A program made the translations under genes and the position numbers. From assembly GCA_937967875.1 (NCBI GenBank), contig CALBTQ010000429.1, positions 1-9,746 on the forward strand: DNA of 9,746 nucleotides, read 5' to 3'. This stretch comes from an uncultured Pseudomonadota bacterium. GTDB taxonomy: Bacteria > Lernaellota > Lernaellaia > Lernaellales > Lernaellaceae. How positions within the stretch are numbered: position 1 is the first letter of the stretch; the number at the start of each line of letters is the position of its first letter. The notes beneath the pieces were generated by a model. The model was not told the origin of the DNA. It did no database searches and saw only the letters and a list, made by a program, of their open reading frames with translations. Positions 1-6,197 of this stretch are shown piece after piece.

Positions 1-55
1 GCTCCGTCGCCCCACGAGATCTACACTCTTTCCCTACACGACGCTCTTCCGATCT
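1..55 (+). other. Illumina sequencing adapter contamination
   Basis: Positions 15-55 match, base for base, the end of the standard Illumina P5/TruSeq universal adapter including the read-1 primer site, ending ACGCTCTTCCGATCT. Positions 1-14 line up without gaps with the preceding adapter bases, with 8 of 14 identical and most differences being A read as C, as expected from sequencing error. This stretch is a library artefact and should be trimmed. The biological sequence begins at about 56. The artefact also supplies the false C-terminus DRKSVV and stop codon to the minus-strand gene that runs into it. Confidence 0.98.
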
Positions 56-384
56 TGAGTGAACAATTCAGCGGGCATGGTGGACGGATGTGCGCCGCCG
101 GCGACCACCGGCACATGCGTTCCGACATGCGAACGAACGCGGGCAAGCAGTTTTCTGGCGGTGACCAATTCGCGGCTATACACCTGGATGCCGATTAAAT
201 CCGGCTGAGATCGTTGCAGGTTGCTGTCGAAAGTTACGTCGTTAAAAAATCGATTCGCTTCATCCTGAATTTCCACCTCGTGACCTTGTTTGCCCAACGA
301 ACCGGCCAGATAGCCCAATCCAAGCGGAGGCACTGAGGAAAACAAATTATGACTCGATTTTGGACGCAGCAATAAAATTCTCAT
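56..384 (-). CDS. B12-binding-domain radical SAM protein, N-terminal fragment (partial)
   Basis: Only about 109 residues are real, all from the N-terminal cobalamin-binding-type Rossmann domain. Visible family marks are the opening strand MRILLLRPK (1-9), the segment PPLGLGYLAGSL (19-30), GHEVEIQDE (34-42) and GGAHPSTMPAE (96-106). The usual GEGE motif and the CxxxCxxC cluster site would follow but are cut off by the adapter. I chose the ATG at 384 because it puts the conserved strand at the N-terminus, as in the neighbouring relatives; an in-frame ATG at 405 adds seven residues and has no better ribosome site. The B12-ligand motif DxHxxG is absent after the second strand. The gene is divergent from the one at 511. 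Whether it is a radical SAM protein, and not a stand-alone B12-fold protein, is inferred from its relatives. Confidence 0.85.
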
Positions 385-391
385 CACGCCA

Positions 392-397
392 AGTATA
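392..397 (-). promoter_or_regulatory. Candidate -10 box for the truncated minus-strand gene
   Basis: Reading the minus strand, TATACT lies seven bases before the ATG at 384. A -10 box here would start transcription at about 384-385, giving a leaderless mRNA. The sequence 17 bases further upstream (TTACAT) is a poor -35 match, so support rests on the -10 box and on the lack of a Shine-Dalgarno sequence before this ATG. Confidence 0.4.
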
Positions 398-475
398 ATC
401 CCCATCCGGCGAAAATGTAATTGCCTTCCTGGCGTAGTCTACGGTTTCTTTTCAGTTTGATTCCCAAGTGGAATC

Positions 476-504
476 TTGCGAACGATTAATTTGTTGGTTA
501 TATT
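476..504 (+). promoter_or_regulatory. Predicted promoter with start site at the ATG (511)
   Basis: TTGCGA (476-481), a 17-base spacer and TATATT (499-504) match the sigma-70 pattern at 4/6 and 5/6 positions. Seven bases past the -10 box is the A of the ATG at 511, and there is no Shine-Dalgarno sequence before that ATG. Together these suggest a leaderless transcript. It sits in the 126-bp divergent region shared with the truncated gene ending at 384. Confidence 0.5.
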
Positions 505-510
505 CGCTCG

Positions 511-1920
511 ATGATTTCGCCAACCAAAGTGCTGCTTGTGCAGGCGGCGGCGCGCCAACGTGATCTCGACCATTCACATCCGCTCGGCATCATGTCCCTG
601 GCTTCATTTTTAAAGCAACATCAAGGATATGAGGTGCGTCTAGCGGATATGCAGCTCAACAAAGGCGCGGTCGAGCCGATTTTAGCGACAGCGCGGGATT
701 TTCGGCCGGAAGTTATCGGCATCAGCGCCATGACGGTCGATTTTCCTTGCGCGGTCGATGTGGCTCGCCGGCTGAAGATGATTTTCTCTACGACGCCGAT
801 CGTCGTCGGCGGCGCACATACAACGCACCGGCCCGAGGTGATTGCCGAAGCCTCCGCCATCGATTATGGCTTTGCCGGGGAAAGCGAAACAGGATTTGTC
901 GCCTTGCTGGAAGCGTTGGCGGACAATAAGAAATTAAACGAAGTACCGAACCTGATATATCGCAGAGACGGCGGATTGCAGTGCAATTCGCCGGCGGCTT
1001 TTATCACCGATTTGGATTCGCTGCCTTTTCCGGCATACGATTTGATCGACGTGGAAGCCTATAACAAACTATCGCCGCCCGGATTTATTTACCGCCATCG
1101 TCGTTATGCTTCTTTGATGACCAGTCGCGGATGTCCGTTCGGTTGCGCTTATTGCCACAACGTACACGGGCGCGTTTATCGTTACCGCAGCGCGGAAAAC
1201 ATCGTGCAGGAGATGGAGGAATTAATCGCCGCGTACCGCGTCGGCGAGTTTGTGATTTTGGACGATCTGTTCAACTTGCTGCCGGATCGGGTGTTGCGTC
1301 TGGCGGAACTTATTTTGGAAAAAAAGTGGAGAATAGCCTTGAACTTGCCGACCGGTTTGCGGGCCGACCTGATGACCGAGGAAGGCTTGCGTTTGCTGCA
1401 CCGGGCCGGCATGTACCGCTGCTTGTTCGCCATTGATACGACCAGCAAGCGCATCCAGGCAATGACCAACCGTAAGATCGATGTGGACAAAGCGTTACGC
1501 ATGATACGCCTGGCCAATGATTTGGGGATAATGGTGCACGGCACGTTCATCATCGGTTTTCCTACCGAAACCGAGGAAGAAGCGCGCGGAACGATCGCCA
1601 CGGCGCTGCAGGCCGGGCTGCACACCGCCGCGTTTCATCGAGCGATTCCCTTTCACGGCACGGCGCTTTATCGTCTAGCCCAAGAAGCCGGGGCCAATCT
1701 GTCGGCGACCGAGGGGGATTTCGACTTCAACAAGGATTCGGCGGCGGTCAACGCCTCAATGATGACCAACGATGCATTGATTCGCTTGCGGCGCAACGCG
1801 TATCGCCGGTTTTATCTTTCTTTCCGCCGGATGCGGTCGCTGCTTGCCGTGCTGCCCAACAAGCATCGGTTGTTGCCGCGTTTGTTTCTCCTGTGGGTGC
1901 GCAAGGCGTTGACCGGCTGA
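511..1920 (+). CDS. B12-binding-domain radical SAM enzyme
   Basis: 469 residues, complete. The cobalamin-binding-type domain covers about 5-135, with HPLGIMSLASFL (23-34), VVGGAHTTHRPE (98-109) and GESE (123-126). A linker ending LPFPAYDLID (171-180) leads into the radical SAM barrel, whose iron-sulfur cluster ligands are C208, C212 and C215 in SRGCPFGCAYC. Further barrel marks are DD (251-252) and FIIGFPTETEEE (347-358). The SAM-contact motif, usually GxESG, reads AIDTT (307-311). No DxHxxG is present, so any cobalamin would be bound without a protein histidine ligand. The tail carries AYRRFYL (430-436), shared with two neighbours. In the family such enzymes make 5'-deoxyadenosyl radicals and methylate or rearrange unreactive carbons; the substrate here is unknown. 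The first in-frame start is ATG 511, since a stop lies at 487-489. The gene is 74 bp ahead of the next, which has its own promoter. Confidence 0.93.
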   Translation: MISPTKVLLVQAAARQRDLDHSHPLGIMSLASFLKQHQGYEVRLADMQLNKGAVEPILATARDFRPEVIGISAMTVDFPCAVDVARRLKMIFSTTPIVVGGAHTTHRPEVIAEASAIDYGFAGESETGFVALLEALADNKKLNEVPNLIYRRDGGLQCNSPAAFITDLDSLPFPAYDLIDVEAYNKLSPPGFIYRHRRYASLMTSRGCPFGCAYCHNVHGRVYRYRSAENIVQEMEELIAAYRVGEFVILDDLFNLLPDRVLRLAELILEKKWRIALNLPTGLRADLMTEEGLRLLHRAGMYRCLFAIDTTSKRIQAMTNRKIDVDKALRMIRLANDLGIMVHGTFIIGFPTETEEEARGTIATALQAGLHTAAFHRAIPFHGTALYRLAQEAGANLSATEGDFDFNKDSAAVNASMMTNDALIRLRRNAYRRFYLSFRRMRSLLAVLPNKHRLLPRLFLLWVRKALTG

Positions 1921-1958
1921 AACGCAGCACGCATCCTTGTCAATGAGGATTGCGTTTC
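1919..1958 (+). repeat. Inverted repeat / hairpin overlapping the next promoter
   Basis: GAAACGCA (1919-1926) is the exact inverse of TGCGTTTC (1951-1958). Inside it ATCCT (1933-1937) pairs with AGGAT (1946-1950). A second left arm, ACGC (1929-1932), can replace the outer arm by pairing with GCGT (1952-1955), so two mutually exclusive folds exist. The repeat begins at the stop codon of the upstream gene, and its loop contains the -35 box of the downstream promoter. It could be a weak terminator for the first gene or an operator for the second. There is no clear T-run, which argues against a classical terminator. Confidence 0.5.
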
Positions 1959-1965
1959 CTATACT
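1937..1965 (+). promoter_or_regulatory. Predicted sigma-70 promoter for the radical SAM gene at 1995
   Basis: TTGTCA (1937-1942), a 17-base spacer and TATACT (1960-1965) each match consensus at 5/6 positions. The predicted start site is near 1972, giving a leader of about 23 bases that includes AAGG (1981-1984) as a weak ribosome site ten bases before the ATG at 1995. The -35 box lies in the loop of an inverted repeat. Confidence 0.65.
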
Positions 1966-1994
1966 TTCTACAACCCGATCAAGGTTCATATTTC

Positions 1995-3410
1995 ATGCGC
2001 ATCCTGTTGGTCACTCCCCTGATTCAAGCCCGCAATTTTCAACCGTTGGCTTTCGAGTATCTTTCCGCTTGCCTAAAGAAAAACGGTCACGAAGTACGCT
2101 TGGCGGATGCGAGTTTCCGGCGCCGGGTTGCGTGGGAGATGAGGAGCTTCGAGCCGCAACTGGTCGGCTATCATGTGATCAGCGGCACGCATGCTTCGGT
2201 GCTCCGATTGAATCGCGAGATGAAACGCCGCTTTTCCTTCACCTCCGTCTTCGGCGGACCGCACGCCACCTTTTACCCCGAGATGATTCGCGAAGAAGGT
2301 GTCGACGCCATATGCCTCGGCGAGGGCGAGGAGGCGATCGTCGAATTTTGTGCTTCGCTGGCCCGCGAAGAGCGGGGCGCGAATGTGCGCAACTTTCATG
2401 TAAACGTCGACGACGAAGTGGTAAAAAATCCGTTGCGGCCATTGATCCAAGATCTGGATGCGCTGCCTTTGCCCGATTGGGGGCTCAGCGATTCGTTCGA
2501 CTATTGCCGGAATTTTCCGGTTAAATTATTCATGGCTTCGCGTGGTTGTCCGTTCAATTGCGCCTTTTGCACCATGGCGAATTTTCACCGACTGTATCCG
2601 GGGCAGAAGGTGTATCGCTTGCGCAAGGTAGAATCGTTTGTCTCCGAGATTGTCGTTTGCCGACAACGGCGTGATTTTTCCTTTGCCTATCTGTATGACG
2701 ACACGTTCGGTATCGACAAACAGTGGTTGGCCTCGTTTTGCGAACTTTATCGCGAGCAGGTGAAAAAGCCGTTTTGCGTGCAGCTGCGTGCCGATGTCGT
2801 CGACGAACAAAGCATCCGGAAGCTGGCGGCGGCCGGTCTGGCTCATGCGACGATGGGCGTGGAAACCGGTTCCGAGACGATGCGGGCAAAATTATTGAAT
2901 AAAAAACTCAGTGACGGACAACTGATCCAAGCCGCTTCCCTCTTGCGCCAATATCACGTGCCTTTGATGACTTACAACATGATCGGCCTGCCCGGCACGA
3001 CGCTCGATGACGACCTGGAAACCCTACGTTTCAATCGCCGTCTGCAATCGACGTACGCCGAATCCTACATCTATCAGCCGTACCCGGGAACGGAGTTGGG
3101 GCGTCGAGCGGTAGAAGACGGGTTGTTTTCCGGGGATGTCGACCGGATCAACCGCTCATTGAAACGGCGGATTCCCTTGGCCGGAGAAAACAAAAAACAA
3201 AGGGAGCGGTTGGTTCATCTTTTTCCGCTCCTGGCGGCGCAACGGACGCCCGATCGGCTGACACGCATCTTATTGGCTATGCCCTTGAATCCGTTATATC
3301 GCCTTGTGGACAAGGTTTACGACGGATACATCCGGGGAGTGAAAATCTATCGCTTGTCAATTCCGTGGCGTATTTTGGTTCGAATGTTCTGGCATTATCT
3401 GCGGTTTTGA
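1995..3410 (+). CDS. B12-binding-domain radical SAM enzyme
   Basis: 471 residues from ATG 1995, chosen because it begins the conserved first strand MRILLVTPL; an in-frame ATG at 1950 would add 15 residues but lies upstream of the predicted -10 box. The cobalamin-binding-type domain covers 1-125, with GHEVRLAD (31-38), GGPHATFYPE (87-96) and GEGEE (109-113). The radical SAM barrel has cluster ligands C185, C189 and C192 (SRGCPFNCAFC), DD (235-236), GVETGSE (288-294), GLPGTT (331-336) and PYPGT (362-366). No DxHxxG is seen. The tail differs from the other members: it is basic and leucine-rich (about 390-471) and lacks the AYRRFYL block, so it represents another subfamily. The reaction is not known; the family methylates, cyclises or rearranges unreactive carbons. 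Its last 54 bases overlap, tail to tail, the end of the minus-strand radical SAM gene. Confidence 0.93.
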   Translation: MRILLVTPLIQARNFQPLAFEYLSACLKKNGHEVRLADASFRRRVAWEMRSFEPQLVGYHVISGTHASVLRLNREMKRRFSFTSVFGGPHATFYPEMIREEGVDAICLGEGEEAIVEFCASLAREERGANVRNFHVNVDDEVVKNPLRPLIQDLDALPLPDWGLSDSFDYCRNFPVKLFMASRGCPFNCAFCTMANFHRLYPGQKVYRLRKVESFVSEIVVCRQRRDFSFAYLYDDTFGIDKQWLASFCELYREQVKKPFCVQLRADVVDEQSIRKLAAAGLAHATMGVETGSETMRAKLLNKKLSDGQLIQAASLLRQYHVPLMTYNMIGLPGTTLDDDLETLRFNRRLQSTYAESYIYQPYPGTELGRRAVEDGLFSGDVDRINRSLKRRIPLAGENKKQRERLVHLFPLLAAQRTPDRLTRILLAMPLNPLYRLVDKVYDGYIRGVKIYRLSIPWRILVRMFWHYLRF

Positions 3411-4859
3411 CGGGCGGAATACCTGCTGCATCAGGTGCTTTACCGCCAGACGTAATTGGAAGCTGACGAGGCTTGTAATAAAGCGCAGGCCTCGCCAAAG
3501 AATTGCTGCTTCGCCCGGATGTTTTAGAGATTTTAAACGCAAAGCGATGAACCGAGGACGAAGGCAATAGCGGATGTACGCCCACCTTCGCAAGGCGTCG
3601 AGATCCTCGCCGCGCATCGAATGCGGAGTGAAGACAATGGAATGCATATTGTATTTGCTCAGATCATTGTCAAGAACTCCGAATTTCTCGGCTGTTTGCG
3701 CCAGTACAGTGCCGGGGAAGGGCGTGATCGGGAAAAATTCCGCATAATCGCTGTTTATCTTTTGGGCGAAGCGGACGGTTTGCCGGAAATCGTCGACCGT
3801 TTCGCCGGGAATGCCGAACATGAAGAGGGCCATGGTGCATAGCCCAACCTGATGCGCCCAGGCAATGGCGTTTTTTGCTTGATCGAGCGTGGTGTTTTTT
3901 TTCAGCGTATCAAGATTTTTCTGCACACCGGACTCCACGCCGAAATAGACATACCAGCAACCGGCGTCCTTCATTTGCCGCAAGATTTCGGGATTGACGG
4001 CGTCGACGCGGGCCGTGGCCGACCATTTCATCGGGAATCCGCGTCGACGGTATGTTTCGCAAAACCGGTATACGCGATCCTGTTGTAGCGTGAAGTTCTC
4101 GTCGTTGAACGAAAGTTCCCGTACGCCGTACTGCCGCCGGTAAAAGTCGATTTCCTCAATCGTGGCTTCAATGCTGTGGTAGCGGACGTTTCGCCCGTGC
4201 AGCTTATAGCAAAAGATGCACTCAAAGGGGCAGCCGCGTGAGGTTTCTATCGGCAGGCTCGGCAGTTGCCGATAGCTTCCCAGTTTGGGGATATACCGCG
4301 TCGGATTCACCAAATCGAAAGCCGGATAGGGTAGTGCGTCGAGATCGGCGATCGGCCGTCGCGGCGGATTTCCTTCAAGCCGGCCGTCAGCCAGGCGGAT
4401 AATCGTACCGTCAATGCCTGCGGGTCGATTACCGGTCGCCAGCCGGTTGACCAACTCCAGCGTGCTCTCTTCGCCTTCCTGCACTACCACGGCGTCGAGC
4501 GCGCCGCATTCATCCAGGCAGCGACTTCCCAGAGTGCTGGGCCCGGGGCCGCCGGCGATAAGGATTAGGTCGGTAAACCGCTTTTTTATTTGCTCCGCCA
4601 GACGACGGCTGCTTGGCCACATGTTGGCGACACTGCTGATGCCGACCAATTGCGGTGAAAATTCAGCGATGCATTGCATGATCCGGTCTTGCGAGGCGAA
4701 AACGCCGTCGAGAACGCGCACCTGATGTCCCGCCCGGCGTAGAACGGCGGCGATGTACAACAGTCCGATGGGGGGATGCGCGCCCGTAACCGTATTGCGC
4801 ATGTACGGTTCGTGGGTTTGTTCCCAGTGGTAGGGCGCAGTAACGAGCAATATTTTCAT
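3357..4859 (-). CDS. B12-binding-domain radical SAM enzyme
   Basis: 500 residues. The cobalamin-binding-type domain covers about 1-140: MKILLVTAPYH (1-11), PPIGLLYIAAVL (29-40), GGPGPST (103-109, without the histidine often found here) and EGEES (128-132). The linker ends LPYPAFDLV (176-184). The radical SAM barrel has C210, C214 and C217 (SRGCPFECIFC), NDENF (252-256), GVESG (307-311), FGIPGET (348-354) and PFPGT (380-384). After the cluster loop it has HGRNVRY (221-227), closely matching HGRVYRY in the enzyme at 511, and its tail has AYIRYCLRP (427-435), matching AYRRFYL. These two are probably the closest relatives in the window. No DxHxxG is present. The last 16 or so residues are polar and lie in the overlap with the convergent gene. 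GGGGGA about 11 bases before the ATG could serve as ribosome site. It has its own predicted promoter. Substrate unknown. Confidence 0.93.
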   Translation of the reverse strand: MKILLVTAPYHWEQTHEPYMRNTVTGAHPPIGLLYIAAVLRRAGHQVRVLDGVFASQDRIMQCIAEFSPQLVGISSVANMWPSSRRLAEQIKKRFTDLILIAGGPGPSTLGSRCLDECGALDAVVVQEGEESTLELVNRLATGNRPAGIDGTIIRLADGRLEGNPPRRPIADLDALPYPAFDLVNPTRYIPKLGSYRQLPSLPIETSRGCPFECIFCYKLHGRNVRYHSIEATIEEIDFYRRQYGVRELSFNDENFTLQQDRVYRFCETYRRRGFPMKWSATARVDAVNPEILRQMKDAGCWYVYFGVESGVQKNLDTLKKNTTLDQAKNAIAWAHQVGLCTMALFMFGIPGETVDDFRQTVRFAQKINSDYAEFFPITPFPGTVLAQTAEKFGVLDNDLSKYNMHSIVFTPHSMRGEDLDALRRWAYIRYCLRPRFIALRLKSLKHPGEAAILWRGLRFITSLVSFQLRLAVKHLMQQVFRPSKPQIMPEHSNQNTPRN

Positions 4860-4917
4860 TCCGTCTCATTCCCCCGGATGTCGGGCGCAGGTCGATCGTC
4901 CCGGGTCCGTAGATGGA

Positions 4918-4947
4918 ATTGTATCTTGTTCCGTATCGGTCGTCCAA
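4918..4947 (-). promoter_or_regulatory. Predicted promoter for the minus-strand radical SAM gene
   Basis: On the minus strand TTGGAC (4947-4942), an 18-base spacer and TACAAT (4923-4918) resemble a sigma-70 promoter. It lies within the 102-bp gap after the glycosyltransferase gene, so the radical SAM gene at 4859 need not depend on read-through. The predicted leader is about 50 bases. Confidence 0.45.
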
Positions 4948-4961
4948 TTTGCGGCAATGGT

Positions 4962-6008
4962 TTACATTAACCGTCGCACGGCATGGATGACGATTACAGA
5001 AATGATGGCTGCGCTGGCTACCAGCATTTCCAGCCAATGCAAAGGTATTGCCAGCAGGGCATAGAAATAGCCCTCGGCCTTGGCCAGTCGGACCAGGAAG
5101 GGGATCATCAAGGCGAAAAAAAATAGAGTCGCGACGGTGGCGACGCCCAAGGCTTCCGGCGAACCCGTTACCAGAAAGAACGCCAGCGCCATTAGAATCA
5201 AAACCGCGCCGGGAACGCGCAACATTTGTCCCAGTGAGTGGTGATGACCGATGCAGTGCCGGATCATGAACGGCAGCCGGCGCAGTTTGCTCCAGAGGTA
5301 ATCGGCCATGGCGAAAGAGCGCAGGAAGTCATCCTTGATCAGACGAAGAAGGTCCAGCCGTTTCAAGTGCTGAACGCGTATTTCTTTGGTCATGAATAGT
5401 GAATAATCGGCCAAAGCCAATTCCGCCCCGAAGATCGTATCCTCGGCTGCTTTCCAGTTTGGGGCAAAACCGCCGAACTCCAAAAATGCGTCGCGGCGAA
5501 TGGCCATCAACGAGGTGTTGGCGAAGCCGACATGTCGGCCGATCCAGTCGAAAGAATGATTCAAGTAATGGTTTTTATAGCGGGAAAAAAAGTTATTGGT
5601 AGGACATATTTCCGAATAGACACCCGAGACCGCCGTGGTTTCGGGGAACCTGGTAAAGTGCCCCCGTAATTTTTGAAAGGTGTCGGCTTCGATACGTATA
5701 TCTGCGTCGATAAAGACGATCCATTCGCCGACGGCATTTTCCACACCGCGATTGCGGGTCAGTCCGGGCCCATTGTTCGTTTCATTGTACAATAACCGAC
5801 AGGGAAAACCCGCCGCGATTCTTGCCGTGTCGTCGGTGGAGCCGTCGTCCACGACAATGATTTCCAACTCATCTTCATGGCAATCGACGATGGAGGCCAA
5901 TGTCGCCGCGATGGTGTATTCGGCGTTGAACGCGGGAATGACAACCGAGAAAAAAGGGCTGGAACTTTTACCGGCGGTCTCTACCAAGCGACGCATCCTT
6001 TCGGACAT
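4962..6008 (-). CDS. Family 2 glycosyltransferase with C-terminal membrane helices
   Basis: 348 residues. The N-terminal GT-A domain (about 18-245) shows the family 2 pattern: SVVIPAFNAE (21-30), VVDDGSTDDT (52-61) for the nucleotide, a DxD-type metal site DADI (101-104) and the acidic ED pair (189-190), the expected catalytic base region. About 264-281, 287-306 and 316-342 are hydrophobic enough to span the membrane, so the enzyme probably works at the cytoplasmic face on a membrane-bound acceptor. By family it transfers a sugar from a nucleotide sugar; donor and acceptor cannot be told. The ATG at 6008 is preceded by CGGA five bases away, a weak ribosome site, and by GATAAT (6025-6020), a possible -10 box without a good -35. 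It lies 189 bp downstream of the propeller gene and 102 bp upstream of the radical SAM gene, all on the minus strand. Confidence 0.9.
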   Translation of the reverse strand: MSERMRRLVETAGKSSSPFFSVVIPAFNAEYTIAATLASIVDCHEDELEIIVVDDGSTDDTARIAAGFPCRLLYNETNNGPGLTRNRGVENAVGEWIVFIDADIRIEADTFQKLRGHFTRFPETTAVSGVYSEICPTNNFFSRYKNHYLNHSFDWIGRHVGFANTSLMAIRRDAFLEFGGFAPNWKAAEDTIFGAELALADYSLFMTKEIRVQHLKRLDLLRLIKDDFLRSFAMADYLWSKLRRLPFMIRHCIGHHHSLGQMLRVPGAVLILMALAFFLVTGSPEALGVATVATLFFFALMIPFLVRLAKAEGYFYALLAIPLHWLEMLVASAAIISVIVIHAVRRLM

Positions 6009-6197
6009 GATTCCGTTGCATTATCGATGAGGGCGAAGTCTACCATATTTAAAATGGGCGTAGGCTTTTTTCGGAAGTGAATTTTATCACTCGGAAATCG
6101 AAAACTCATTCGTTTATCGACGGGAGGATAATTGAATTTGGGAGAGTTGCAATATTGGAATTCGTAACGGTGTTATGATTGTGTATTCTTGGAAACC

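Noticed and set aside
394..399. A perfect TATAAT on the plus strand
   Set aside because: No -35 box lies at a suitable distance and it is over 110 bases from the next plus-strand start; a better pair exists at 476-504.
385..405. A longer start (ATG 405) for the truncated minus-strand gene
   Set aside because: It adds seven residues before the conserved opening strand, has no ribosome site, and would lie upstream of the TATACT box.
1937..2524. A 195-codon plus-strand frame at the start of the second radical SAM gene
   Set aside because: It is a frame-shifted, arginine-rich copy of the radical SAM coding sequence, which is continuous in the other frame.
511..4859. Naming the radical SAM enzymes as HpnP, HpnR, BchE or another known enzyme
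   Set aside because: Shared domain order is common to the whole class; no motif seen here is specific to a characterised member, so a gene symbol would be a guess.
6076..6091. Inverted repeat AGTGA/TCACT upstream of the glycosyltransferase
   Set aside because: The arms are only five bases in AT-rich sequence, with no promoter of quality beside it, so chance is likely.
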